DNA of 64,000 nt from Eonycteris spelaea (taxonomy: Eukaryota; Chordata; Mammalia; Chiroptera; Pteropodidae). The translations under genes and the position numbers were made by a program. The DNA lies in the NCBI GenBank assembly GCA_003508835.1, contig PUFA01000171.1:310001-374000 (forward strand). Reading direction: 5' to 3'. The notes under the pieces were generated by a model, which had not been told where the DNA came from, did no database searches, and saw nothing but the letters and a program-made list of their open reading frames with translations. Positions 46,170-58,160 of the stretch are shown piece after piece (position 1 is the stretch's first letter; every line of letters begins with the position of its first letter).

Positions 46170-46455
46170 ACTGACCAATCAAATTATTGTAATTATGATT
46201 TCGCTCATATGTGGATATAAAACTGAAAGCAACAAATGAATGAGACACAACGACAATAGTTTAGTGGTTAGCAGAGGGAAAGGGTGCAGGGAGAGGTAAG
46301 ATAAGGGCAAGGGGTCAACTATATGATAATGGAAGATTTGCTTTTGGGTGGTGAACACACAATGCAATCTGCAGATGATGTATTATAGAATTGTACACTT
46401 AAAACCTACATGATTTTTCTTAACCAGACACCCCAACAAATTTAATAAAAACTGT
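46170..46455 (+). mobile_element. L1 3' UTR, sense
   Basis: It matches the end of the L1 copy at 6890-7160: 'ttcgctcatatgtggatata', 'agtttagtggttagcagagg', 'gggtggtgaacacacaatgc' and a final 'caacaaatttaataaaa' with the polyadenylation signal. It is strongly 5'-truncated. Confidence 0.85.
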
Positions 46456-46714
46456 AATTAATATTTACATGTGTTAAATTGTTCTGCAGCAAATCCCTAT
46501 ATTTCTTTTTCTTTTTTTAATGCCATTTATTTGTTTTTATACTATATATACATATATATTTTTTTAACATTTTACTTTTTTATTTTCCCCTTCTCTCTTC
46601 CTGCTCCCTTCTGGTAACCACCAGTGCATGTCCTTGTCCATGAGTCTCTGTTAGTTTGTCCTGTTCACTTGTTGCTTTTAGGTTTATATCCCACGTACAA
46701 ATGATATGTGATTT

Positions 46715-49700
46715 TCAGCTTTTTCTGTCTGGCTTATTTAGCTTAGCATAATTTCTCGAGGTCCATCCTTGTCGCAAAAGGCAGTATTTCTCTCTTCTTA
46801 AAGCTGAGTAATATTCCATTGTATATATGTACCACAGCTTCTTTAGCCAATCATCTATCGTAGGACACTTTGTTCCTTCTATGCCCTGGCCACTGTGAAT
46901 AATGCTGCTATTAACATTGGTATGCAATATCTTTTCAATATCAGTTTTCAAGTGTTTGGGTAAATACCCAGTAGAGAGATTGCTAGATCATATGGTAGGT
47001 CAATTCTTAGTTTTTTTGAGGAACCTCCATACTACTTTCCATAGTGGCTGTAACAATTTGCAGTTCCACCAGCAGTGTATGGAGCTCCTTTTTCTCCACA
47101 TCCTCTCCATCATTTGTTATTACTTGTCCTGTTGATTAGAGTCATTCTAACAGGTTGAGATGGTATCTCATTGTGGTTTTGATTTGCATTTCCCGAATAG
47201 CTAGCGATGTTGAGCATCTTTTCATATATTTGTTGGCCATTTGTATGTCCTCTAGGAGAAGTGTCTGTTCAGGTCCTCTGCCCATTTTTTGATTGGATTG
47301 TTTGTTTTTTTGTTGTTATTATTGAGTCGTATGAGTTCTTTGTATATTTTGGATATTAGGCCCTTATCAGAAGTGTTGCTTGCAAATATATTTTCCCATT
47401 CGGATGGTTCTCTTTACCTTGTTGATGATTTCTTTTGCTGAGCAGAAGCTTTTTAGTTTGATGTAGTCTCATTATTTTATTTTTGCTTTACTTCCTTGCC
47501 TTTGAGTCAAATTCATAAAATCCTTTTAAGTCCAAGGTCCTTGAGTTTTGTTCCTATGTTTTCTTCTATGCATTTTATTGTTCAGGTCTTATATTCAGGT
47601 CCTTAATCCATTTTGAGTTAATTTTGTGTGTGTGATAGACAACAGTCTAGTTCATTCTTTTGCAGGTGGCTTTCCAGTTTTCCCAGCACCATTATTGAAG
47701 AGGCTTTCCTTTCTCCACTGTATGTTTTGGCTTTTTGTTGAAAATTATTTGCCATATAAATATGGGTTTACTTTCTGGACTCTTGATTCTGTTCCACTGT
47801 TTGTGTCTTTTTTCTGCCAATACCATGCCATTTTGATTACTGTCACTTTGTAGTATAATTTGAAGTTGGGCAGAGTGATGCCTCCAGCCTCATTCTTTTT
47901 CTCAGGATGGCTTTGGCAATTCGAGGTTTCGTTGCTTCCATACAAATCTGATGATTTTTTGCTATTTCTTTAAAAAATGCATGGGATTTGATGAGATTGC
48001 ATTAAATCTGTATAATGCTTTAGGTAATATGGTCATTTTAACTATGTTGATTCTTCCAATCCAAGAACAAAGAATATCTTTCCATTCTTTGTATTTTCTT
48101 TGATTCTTTTAATAGAGTCTTATAGTTTTTCATTATATAGGTCCTTCACATGTTTCATTAATTTATTCTAGGTATTTTATTTTTTGTTGCAATTGCAAAA
48201 GGAATTATTTTTCCACTTCTTTTCTGACACTTCATTATTAGAGTATAGGAATGCTATGGATTTTTGAACATTGATTTTGTATCCAGAAACTTTACTGTAT
48301 TTGCTTATTGTTTCTAGTAGTGTTTTGTGGAGTCTTTAGGTTTTCTATATAGAGAAATGTCATCCACAAATAGTGACAGTTGACTTCTTCATTTCCTATT
48401 TGGATGCTTTTATATCTTTCTCTTGCCTGACTGCACTCACTAGACCTCCAATGTTATTTTGAACAAAAGTGGATCGTGGACAGCCTTCCTTGTTCCTGAT
48501 CTTAGAGAGAAGGTTTTTAGTTTTTCACCATTAAGTATAATGTTGGCTGAGGGCTTGTCATATATGGCCTTTATTATGTTAAGTGTTTCGATCATAAATG
48601 GATGCTGTATCTTGTCAAGGCTTTTTCTGCATCTATTGATATGATCATATGATTATTTTTTAATTTGTTTATGTGGTGTAACACTGAATCAATTTGCATA
48701 TACTGAACCATCCCTGTACCCCTGGGATGAAGCCCATTTGATCGTGGTGTATAATCTTTTTAATACGTGCTGTATTCGGTTCACTAGCACTTTTTAGGAT
48801 TTCTGCATCTGTGTTCATGAGAGATATTGTTCTGTAGTTTTCTTTTTGTGTGTTATATTTACAGGTTTTGATATCAAGGTAATATTGGCTCATGAAATGA
48901 GTTAGGAAATACTTGCCTCCTCTTCGAATTTTTGGAAGAGTTTGCGGAGAATAGGTATTAAATCTTCTTGAATGTTTGGTAGAATTCACTGGTGAAGCCA
49001 TCTGGTCCTGGACTTTTACTTTTTGGTAGGTTTTGATGATTGTTTCAATTTCCATACTGCTGATCGGTCTATTTAGATTTTCCAGTTCTTCTTGATTCAG
49101 TCTAGGAAGGTTGTATTTTTCTAAGTACTGGTCCATTTCTTCTAGGTTATTAAATTTGGTGTTATATACTTTTTCATAGTATTCTTGTATGATCCTTTGT
49201 ATTTCTGCAGTGTCTGTTAATTTCCCTGATTTTGTTTATTTGTGTCCTTTCTCTTTTTTCTTTAGTGAGTCTAGCCAGGGTTTGTCAATTTTATTAACCT
49301 TCTCAAAAACCCAGCTCTTTGTTGCATGTATTTTTTCTATTGTTTTTATTGTTTGTTTGTTTAATTTCATTTATTTCTGCTCTAATTTTGATGATTTCTT
49401 TCCTTCTGCTGACTTTAGGCTTCATTTGTTCTTCCTTTTCTAGTTTTTTAAGATGAAGTGTTAGGTGTTTATTGGGCTCGTTCTTGTTTTTGGAGTAGGC
49501 CTGTAATGATATGAACTTTCCTCTTATGACCACTTTTGCCTAGTCTCAAAAGTTTTGATATGTTGTACTATCATTATCATTTGTTTCTATGTATCTCTTG
49601 ATCTCCCTTTTTATTCTTCTCTGACCAGTTATTCTTCAGTAGTGTGTTTTTAATCCTCATTTATTTGTGGTTCTTTCCGATTGATTTCTAGTTTCAAAGC

Positions 49701-50360
49701 ATTATATCAGAGAATATGGTTGGTATGATTTCAACTCCTCTTATATTTGTTGAGGCTACCTCTGTGTCCCAGTATGTGGTCAATCCTTGAGAATGTTCTA
49801 TGTGCACTAGAGAAGAATGTATAAGCAACTGTTTGGGATGGAAGGCTCTGTAATTGTCAATTATGTCCAGTTGGTCTAATGTATCATTTAAGGATGTTAT
49901 TTCCTTATTGATTTTCTGTTTGGATCATCTGTCCATATTTGACAGTGGGTATTTAGGTCCCCTACTATATAGTGTTTCGGTTGTTTCTCCCTTTAGTTCT
50001 GTTAGCAATTGCTTTACATATTTTGGGGCTCCCTGATTGAGAACATAATATTAATAAGTGTTATGTCTTCTTGGTGCATGATTCCCTTTATCATTATAAG
50101 TGTCCCTTAGTATCTTCTTTACCTTTTTATTTTGAAGTCTATTTTTCCGACATTAGTACTGCTACTCTTGCTTTTCTCTGAATGCCATTTGCTTGAAACA
50201 TCATTTTCACTTTAGTCTATATTTGTCTTTTGAGCTGAGATGTGTCTCCTGGAGGCAGCATATGGTTGTTTTTTGTTTTTGTTTTTGATCCAATCTGCAA
50301 CTCTGTTCCTTTTTATTGGTGAGTTCAGTCCATTTACATTTAGAGTGATTATTGAACTAT
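46715..50360 (-). pseudogene. L1 ORF2: Decayed L1 ORF2 (endonuclease-reverse transcriptase)
   Basis: ORF2p nicks target DNA and reverse-transcribes the L1 RNA. Reading from the high coordinate, the N-terminal endonuclease shows NVNGLN at about 50323-50347 and QETHL at about 50240-50257, both active-site motifs. A linker piece ([12 protein letters not shown]) lies within 49303-49533. The reverse transcriptase start (YNLPRLNQEELENLNRPIS) and the block ending HHDQMGFIPGVQGW lie in an open frame at 48669-49136. The catalytic motif reads FVDD at 48359-48370 instead of the usual F/YADD. The C-terminal end is seen in a frame at 46715-46951 (YIYTMEYYSALRREK). Many frameshifts and stops separate these parts, so no functional protein can be made. 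Confidence 0.9.
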
Positions 50361-50824
50361 GAGGTGTTCTTATAGCATTTTATCTTTTGCTTTCTGGTAG
50401 CTTGGTGTTTCCATTGCTTCCTTGTCCTTGTGTTTCTGTTTTCTTTATTTTGGTTGGCTTTTGTGGGTTTCCCTCTTGTCCTTGTTTTATGTTATATACT
50501 TTGGTTCTAAATCTTTAGCCTGTGGTTACCATTACAAATATGAAAAGAATAGTTTGTAATATACAGTGTCCCTTTTCTTCTTTATGTGCCTTATCTCCAT
50601 TCCCCTTCGAGAATTTGGATCTTTGAATCCTCCCCTTTTCAGTCATTGTTATCTCATTTGTCCCTGTGTATGCTGAATGTTCATTACTATCTTGCTATAG
50701 CAATTCTCTTTATTAAGCTTATAATGCCCTGTTCGTAGTAAGGGTTGCACTCCTCTGCTTTTATCAGCCTGCTAGTCACCTTACTCTAACTATGCATTTT
50801 TTTTTTTTTTTTGGTCATTTTGTT
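50361..50824 (-). other. Region between L1 ORF1 and ORF2
   Basis: About 460 bases between the two reading frames of the minus-strand L1. This is longer than the short inter-ORF spacer of human L1 and contains a T-run at about 50794-50812 on the plus strand. No other coding signal is seen. Confidence 0.55.
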
Positions 50825-51747
50825 TTAGGCGAGCTGACTTCTTTCAGTATTTCCTGTAGTGCAGGCCTCATAGTAGAGAATTCCCTCAATTTTTTGTATT
50901 TCTGGAAAGGTCATTTCTCCTTCAGTTCTAAAGGAGAGCTTAGCTGGATACATTATTCTAGCTGTTAGTTCCTTTCGTTTAATAGTTTGAATATTTGATT
51001 CCACTCCTTTCTGGCTTGTAAGGTTGTGCTGAGAAGTCTGACAATAATCTAATGGGTTTTCCTTTATAGGTACCATCTTCTTTTCCCTGGCTGCCCTGAG
51101 AATTCTGTCTTTGTCACTGATTTTTGATAATTTTAATATGATATGTCTTGGTGAGGCCTTTTTGGGTTGAGATAACTGGGTGTTCTATTGACTTCTTGAA
51201 TTCCAAGCTCCAGCTAATTCCTTAGATTTGGGAAATCCTTGTCATCTATTTGACTGAAAATGCTCTCTAGTTCCCTGCTCCTTTTCCTCCCTTTGATAAT
51301 GTCCATTATTCTTATGTTTCCTCTCGTGATGGTATTAGCTATTTCTTGTATTTCTCTTTCATTATTTTTCATTCTTCGGTTCTCTCTTCTTCCTTCTGAT
51401 TTATTTCTAGATTTCTGTCTTCGATATCACTGATCCTTTCTCCATTTGGTCAACTCTATTTCCCAAGCTTGTTATTTCATTTTTTAACTCTTGCAGTGTG
51501 TTCTTTTTCTCCAGAAGGTCTATTCGGTTCTTTTGAGGGTTTTCACCTCCTTGCTAAAGTACTCATTCTTTTCATCTAGTTGTTTTTTCAGTTCCTGGAA
51601 TTGTTGATATGATTCATTTAGAATCTCACTGATTTTCAGAAGTACCACCCTGAATGTTCTGTCATTTAAGTTGCGTATGTCTGTAAGCTTATTTTATGGA
51701 GATTTTTCTCTTTCTTTCTGAAATGCCTTGTCACCTTGGTTGTTCAT
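50825..51747 (-). pseudogene. L1 ORF1: Decayed L1 ORF1 (RNA-binding protein)
   Basis: ORF1p is the trimeric RNA-binding protein of the L1 particle. On the minus strand an ATG at 51745-51747 opens a frame beginning MNNQGDKAFQ, with a TAA stop at codon 18. The stretch that follows encodes coiled-coil-like text (ELKKQLDEKNEYF, then LKNEITSLGNRVDQMEK) in shifting frames. A frame at 50825-51076 keeps the C-terminal domain, with ARIMYPAKLSFRTEGEM matching the conserved YPAKLSF block. The span of about 307 codons fits the family. Confidence 0.85.
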
Positions 51748-52250
51748 GGTGTTTAATGAACTATTTCTCTCCACCTGGGCATTAATGGAAGTGTGTTCTG
51801 CTTTTTCTAGAAAGAAGATTTAATTGTATAATGGTCACTAGCCTATTGCAAATAAGGTGTTTTTCTTTTGGTTTCCAGTAGGTGGCGTCTAAGCCTCTTG
51901 GATCTCTGCTTTATATAAAGTGGTAATAATGTCTTTTTTTCCTTATAGATGTATAATCATGCTCACTACTCTCAATCTCAGTTTCCTGTCAATGTTAGTG
52001 ACAATTTCAGTAGTGTTTGCTCAGATTCCCCTGGGGCTCCGTGGCTTTACGTCTCGGAGGGTGTGGGGGAGGGCCCTCTGGAATGGGGTTTGGGGGCTGC
52101 GGCTCAACTTCAGTTTTGCAACCACAGCTGGTAAAAATCAGCTGTTGTTTCTCTGCCATCCCTGCTTTTCTGCCGTCCAGTCAAGAAAGACTGAAAGTGT
52201 AACAGGACCTATGGAGGTGTGACACGTGACAAGGACCTGAGAGCAGCCTT

Positions 52251-54235
52251 AGGCGCTGACAGTGTTCACAGTGGATAAAAAACGGGGCCGCACACTAAAC
52301 CTTGAAAGCTCAAGAGAGCCAGCATGGTGGACCTTATAAATTCAGGGACGGAAAAAACCACATAGGATGTTCTGAACAGAAGTTCCTAACTAAAAGCAGG
52401 TTATAGTGCGTGGTCACGTTGAAGACCTGTAGTTTCCTTGACAAAGGTCAATCTTTTCTGAAAGTGAGCCTGGCTATTGTCTTTTTGCATCTATAATAAC
52501 ATGCCTTTGAAATGTCAGAGTAATGCAGACCCCTCAGGGCACAACACACTGCACCAGAGCAAGAGACCAACAGAACCCATTGTTTTCTTGTTTCCCACAT
52601 ACCATCTCTATGTGCTGTAAATGTTAGTTATTAAGTATCCTATACCCACCAGTGTAAAAGAAAAAATGTGTGTTGTTGTTTGCTTTTTATCTAATCCCAG
52701 AGACTTCCTGCTATGCTTTCTCTCACTCCTTAATCTGCACCAATGAATTTCATGTAACCCTCCTAAATCTTCTCTTTATTTTCCTAATGTAGAAAATAAG
52801 AAGCAAAGACTGCCATTCTCTAGAGCATTTTCTCAAACCATTCAGATTTTTGCTTCCTAGCAATTGTCTTCAGTTACGGTTCAAATAAACTTATAAAAGT
52901 TCTCCACACAGTTTGGATGTTTCTTACCTTGACATCCCCAACTTGACAGATAGCAGACAACAGGGATACTACTCTCCAACAAAGAATGAGTCTGCAAACA
53001 ACTGAGGGAGGTTGGAAGCAAACACTTCTGAAGTTGAGCCTCCCACAAGAAGAGGCACCTGGCTGACACCCTGATTTCAAAGAAATGTGTGTTTTGAAAG
53101 AAAAGATGAATAAACTTTAAAGATGTATACATATATTTGTTCTACTATTTATATTAACAGATAAAAATGTGCTTAAGGATACACATGTGTGTATTTGGAG
53201 AGAATGTTTGGAAGAGCAGAAATACCAAATTACTTTTTACATATACTTAGTTCTGTTCTTGAAAATAGAAAGAGAGATCTTTGTAATGGCAGAATGCTTA
53301 GCAAAACTGTCTTCTGCAGTTATGTGGGAAAGCTGAGCTTTTCATTGATAAACTTGGACATATAGTTGGAGAGAGTTCAAGCAAAACATTGGAGGTTTCT
53401 GCTGGGTTCTTGCTGCTTATAAAAAACGTCAAAGGATTCAGTCACATGAAGGCTATTTCAAGAGATCAGGAGTAGCTTTCACAGATCTCAACCAAACCAG
53501 AGGAACATCTAAGAGAGGAACCAAAGAGAGGAAGGGGTCATTTCAATAAAATTGTGGATATGGTTTTGTCCAATGGACGTGAATACATGGAAGGCCCACA
53601 AAGTTGCTCAAGTTGGGCCTGAAAAAGACAGAAGTAAAAATAAAAGAAGGTTTCAGACACCACTCTTTCCCCACAAAAAAAAATTCTAATGGCAGGAAGC
53701 AGGATGATGACCACTCAATTGCAAACATGTGCTACTTTTCATAAAAAGGAAGGATGACTTAAAGAGTGAAACAAATTACCCAGAGGTAGAACTAAGAGCC
53801 ATGAAGAATTTTTTGGTCCCTACAAATTAATCGAGAAAGTCCCCTTTGCCAGCTCGATTAGGAAACTGCTTTGGACCAGTGACTTCTTTTACCTTCCATG
53901 TCCTTTTTGAACCAGAATGTTTATAACTGTAATCCTATGCCTGTCTTACGATGTATTGAGGGCAGATATCTATTCTCTTTACTTTTACAGGTCTACAGAT
54001 GGAGAGGAATTTTGTCCCCGGAGTTGTATTTATGGATTATAGTAGGAGTCTCATCTGTACTTAGTCATTAAGCTGATTTAGATGATGAGATTTTTTATTT
54101 TAAGGTGATTTTAGATGCCATTTGGGGCTTGATCTGATGAAATTATGATTTATATTTTGATGATGACATTTTGGACTACAGTTGATACTGTAATGGGAGA
54201 GTCTTTTGGGAACCTCAAAAAAGGAGTGAGTTTTG
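52251..54235. other. Mostly single-copy-looking DNA
   Basis: No gene is visible. A faint old L1 3' piece in sense may lie at about 53150-53270 ('gcttaaggatacacatgtgt'). The part 52251-52600 is GC-richer and is not identified; it may still belong to the 5' end of the L1 or to another repeat. Confidence 0.4.
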
Positions 54236-54815
54236 CATGGTAAGCAGAATTCCTGAAGAGCATCCAAGATTTCTGCCCCCTGGTGTAAATCGCACCTGTA
54301 TAGTCCCTTCCCTTCAAATGTGGGTTGGTGCCTATGAATACGATGCAATAATCATTCATTTTTAGTAAGTTTTATGCCAAAATAGTCATGGGATTGTCCT
54401 TAGTGATTACCTTACTTAAATAAGACTGCATCATAGCAGTTTGTATTTAGTAGAGGTATTTAAAAGTTAGAGGGATCAGCTCTGCTGGCTTGGTAGAAAG
54501 CAAAACCCATACTGTGAACTGCCTATGATAGTCAATTAGCAAGGGACTGTACAGCCTCTAGATGCTAAGAGTAGTGCCAGCCAACAGCTTAAGCAATTAC
54601 CTTTGTCACCGCCACGAAGAAATGAATCATTGCTAAAGACAAATGAGCTGGAAGAGGTCCCCAAGCTCAGATAAGAATCACAGTTTTGGTTAAAACCTTG
54701 ATTCAGCTTGATGAGATCTGGGCAGAGACAGAGATAACCTTGTACCTTACTTCTGACCTACAGGACTGTGAGATAATAAATTTTACATGGCAATATAAAT
54801 CTAATATAGCCAGTA
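54236..54815 (+). mobile_element. MLT1-like MaLR LTR, sense
   Basis: The full order of an MLT1-type LTR can be followed: 'tggtaagcagaattcctgaa', 'ttctgccccctggtgtaaat', 'agtgccagccaacagcttaa', 'gagctggaagaggtccccaa', 'cttgatgagatctgggcaga' and 'acaggactgtgagataataa', with AATAAA in the last. It is about 580 bases with internal indels. No internal retroviral genes adjoin. Confidence 0.75.
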
Positions 54816-54835
54816 ATGAGCTATTTTCACTTTTA

Positions 54836-55025
54836 GTAAAAGTTCTGTTAACAGACTCACTAAGCCTCGGTTTCTGCACCAGTAAAATAGGATCATAATA
54901 TCTATTTTATGTGTATTAACCATAATATCTAGTATATTGAGCCATACTGTATCAAGTGAAATAATTCTTATTAAGCCAAATGAAAGCGGTCAGGCACCTA
55001 GTAAGCATTTAAAAAACATTTGGCA
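54836..55025 (+). mobile_element. MIR SINE, sense
   Basis: MIR text in sense: 'ctaagcctcggtttctgcac', 'cagtaaaataggatcataat' and the tail 'gcacctagtaagcatttaaa'. It is missing the 5' half. Confidence 0.6.
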
Positions 55026-55108
55026 ATAATCAAAAGACTATTTTTATTATCATTTATGGGATCTTTGCAGGTAATGCAACACTTTAACAATATTTCCATA
55101 TAGCTCTC

Positions 55109-55150
55109 CACACACACACACATGCACACACATGCACACACACATACACA
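55109..55150 (+). repeat. (CA)n microsatellite with ATG interruptions
   Basis: CA units interrupted twice by ATG. The sequence after it ('ggggggtcaaatatgtggtg') resembles a small piece of L1 3' UTR. Confidence 0.95.
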
Positions 55151-55489
55151 GTAGACAGGGTAAGGGGGGTCAAATATGTGGTGACAGAAATAAATCTAAA
55201 AAACAAACAAAAAACATGTATATATCATTTTCAAAAAAATTATTAAAACCTTAAATTTTTGTTTCAACCGACTATATTGGTGTCTGTCAAAAATTTAACC
55301 TAAGGTAATCTAATCTGTTCTGCTCACTTATTTATTTTCCACCTTTGCAAAGCAATGCTACACATCATAGAAATTTAAATATCTCTTTCTCCCCAAAGAT
55401 TTACTTGAATCCTTTCAGATACCATTAATCATTCCATCCTCTGAAGCGACCACAATACATGTATTTGGGTTCTATTTAAGGCACATTTC

Positions 55490-55660
55490 ATCCTCCTCTG
55501 TATCTGGCTGTTTGCGTGCTTGTTTTCTGCTTAAAAGACAGGCTGTTTAAGTCAGCTTTATTTTTCTTGGATCTATGTTTGGACCCTTGACCCAAAAATC
55601 TAACAAAGCCTAGACACAGTAGAAATTTAATAAAAATGTATTAAATGAAATAAATACCCA
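55490..55660 (+). mobile_element. L2 LINE 3' end, sense
   Basis: The tail 'gcctagacacagtagaaatt' followed by 'taataaaaatgtattaaatg' is the L2 3' end; the section before it is weakly similar. Confidence 0.5.
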
Positions 55661-57018
55661 GAATGACCATTCTACATAGTGTATGCAAGTTAATGCAATA
55701 CTTCGATTTTCCATGACACACAGACAAAAAATGTTTCTCTACTTGTTAATGGTTTGAATATTGACCTACTTTGGCCAAAGCAAATAGGATAAACCTAGTG
55801 AATAATAAAGTTTACTGCTAATAATTTCATGCTAGTTTTTATACAGCATGAAGCAACCAGATAATTTATAAAGTTCAGTTAAAAATCAAATCTTTTTGTT
55901 CAGTAATATGAATATAATATCTTCTAGATGAATTGCTTTTTCATTTCCACTTATTTTTTTCCTTGTTATTGTTAAAGAATATCTTCTTGACTTTAGGGTA
56001 AGCCACTTATACTTAACATAGTAAACAGATATAATTTACTATTAGTTGATGTCTTCTTACTTCTCAGGTGTGTCTCACAACTTCTTGAGAACATCTGCGG
56101 AACCCTCTTGCTTTTCAAAAGCTGTTTGAATCTCAGGTGTCATTATTAAATATATGTGTTTACTGATGATTCATCCTTCCCGAAGAGAGTAACATGGGTG
56201 CCAATAATGTTGATAGCTTTCTGGACCTCCCTTACGTAAATGCTCTCACTTGCAAAACTGAAAGCACTAATATATTTTTATATCCAAGGCAAACAAATTG
56301 TGTATAACCCAAATACTGTATTTTACTAGAAATTACAGCACTGGTTTTTAAAACAGAAATGCTAAACATTAATTTGACAAAATGCATATAGAGCAATTAA
56401 AAGGAATTGATAAAATTAAGCAGTAAAAGAAAATAATCTATTTTGATAAAGGAGAGTTGCATTTGATAAATAATAAGTGGAAACATCAACTTAAGTTCTT
56501 CAAAAGAATGTAAGTCATCTAACAATAGAGCAATGAATAGGTGATGAAAATCACAGAAGGATACAACTAATACATAAAAATAACAGTAAACTAGTTGTCG
56601 CCTTTATTACATTATTCAAGGCTTATAGAAATGCAACATGACTCACATCTGCTTGAAACTAAAATTTACTGTTTTAAAACATACCCAAACACAATTTTAA
56701 CAAATTGACTCTTCACTTACGAGTCAGATCAAGGAGTTTAAATAGAATGAGGCAATGGTTTCACAGCAACTTGCAAAACAAAATGATGACATCTGGCAAT
56801 ATTTCAGTTACGTTAGCATGTTATCTGGCACTCGCAAAAATTCCCAGCCTTCATGACAGTTTGTTTTATGGTTGCTGTTGGTTTTTAACTTGTGTGGTAC
56901 AGCAAAGAGAGCAAAGGAGCTGGAATAAAAAGGCCTGGAGAAGTCATAAATTCTTTCAAAGCCTCAGTCTTACTCTCTGTAAAAGAGAAATCATATTCCT
57001 GTCTGGTCTAACTTTAAG
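55661..57018. other. No recognised feature
   Basis: AT-rich, single-copy-looking DNA. The 142-codon plus-strand frame starting at 56705 is among the longest in the window, but it ends in the TG microsatellite (a CVCVCV peptide) and shows no domain, so I do not call it a gene. Confidence 0.5.
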
Positions 57019-57035
57019 TGTGTTGTGTGTGTGTG

Positions 57036-57064
<29 letters not shown>
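57019..57064 (+). repeat. (TG)n microsatellite
   Basis: TG run of about 46 bases with two small interruptions. Confidence 0.97.
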
Positions 57065-57067
<3 letters not shown>

Positions 57068-57344
57068 AAAGAGAGCTATATGAAAATATTGTTAAAGTGC
57101 TGTATTAGACAAAACCCCATAAATGATAATTAAATTAGTCTTGACCATTGCCAACAATTTCTTATTATAACTGTAGAGAGGAAATAAAAGTCAATATCTT
57201 AAGCACTTAAAAAAAGAGCAAATTATTTCCTGTATATATTCTATATCTGTATAAGTAGAATCTTAAACTTAAACAACAGTTTACCTTAGTCTAGAATTCT
57301 AGTGTAATATTATTGTCCCTATGAAATGTTAAACTATTTTCTCA

Positions 57345-58160
57345 GTTTTTTTACTCTCTATTGTGTTGAGCTTTTGGTCTATTAGAGACATTTTAACTTG
57401 TCAGTTTGTTTTTCCTTTGTAGGTGATGTAAGTTTTTTTCTATAGCTGTTTTGAAGACTTTTTTTTTGTCTGGTGTTATACATTTTCGCTAAGTTGTGTC
57501 TAGGCGATAGTTTATTTTTATTTAGCCTGCTGTTAATTCGTTTTGCTTCTCAGATCTTAAGATTCATGAGTTCTTCTATTCAAAAATAATTTTAGCTATT
57601 GTTTTTTGAGTATTGCCTACTATCATTTTCTCTGTTCCAGCCTTCTGAAATTTATAATAGATGTGTGTTATGCCATCTAATCATATCACCTGTGTGTCAT
57701 AACCTCTTATAATTTCTAAGCTTTATATCTGAGTACTGCACTCTGGCAACGTTCTTCAATTCTATATTCCAAATTATTAATTTTCTCTTCAGTTTCTTTA
57801 ATATTAATCTATCCATTGAGCAATTTTCTCCTTTAATTATAATGTTTTAATTTCATTTTAGAAGTTTACTTTCATTGTTTAAAATTTAACATTTTCACAG
57901 TGTCTTGTTCTAAGGACTAATTATTTATTTTTAGTCTATTCATTTAAAAATACTAATTTTTCAATCTAGTTATCTTAAATTCTTTGAAACTCTAAGGCTT
58001 TTAGTATATTTATGTCTACCAATAAATCCATAGTGAATTTTTTGATGTTTGTTGTTAATTTTTATTGTGAGCTCATCTTTAGCAGTGCTTTTTTTCCTGT
58101 GGCAATCATTTGCAGCTGGGTAGTCCTACCTCTGAAAGAGGTTTAACATTCCTTTTATGT
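57345..58160 (-). mobile_element. Old L1/HAL1-type sequence, minus strand
   Basis: T-rich text with 'gttcttcaattctatattcc', 'aattattaattttctcttca' and 'tctatccattgagcaatttt' is typical of the reverse complement of old L1 or HAL1 ORF1 regions, where the coiled coil lies. Edges are approximate. Confidence 0.5.

Larger units (their letters stand above)
46500..52250 (-). mobile_element. L1: Long L1 element, minus strand, near full length
   Basis: Starting at a T-rich segment (the reversed A tail) the plus strand reads as the reverse complement of L1 for about 5.75 kb: 3' UTR (46500-46700), ORF2 (about 46715-50360), spacer, ORF1 (about 50825-51747) and a GC-richer 5' UTR region (about 51750-52250). 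The order and spacing match mammalian L1. All frames are broken by stops and shifts. The 5' edge near 52250 is approximate and a target duplication was not found. Confidence 0.9.

Noticed and set aside
56151..56290. A C-box-like TGATGA with a later CTGA, as in a C/D snoRNA
   Set aside because: The boxes are too far apart, lack a terminal stem, and such short words are expected by chance.
56705..57133. Plus-strand frame of 142 codons
   Set aside because: It has no recognisable domain, no splice context, and its end is translated from a TG microsatellite.
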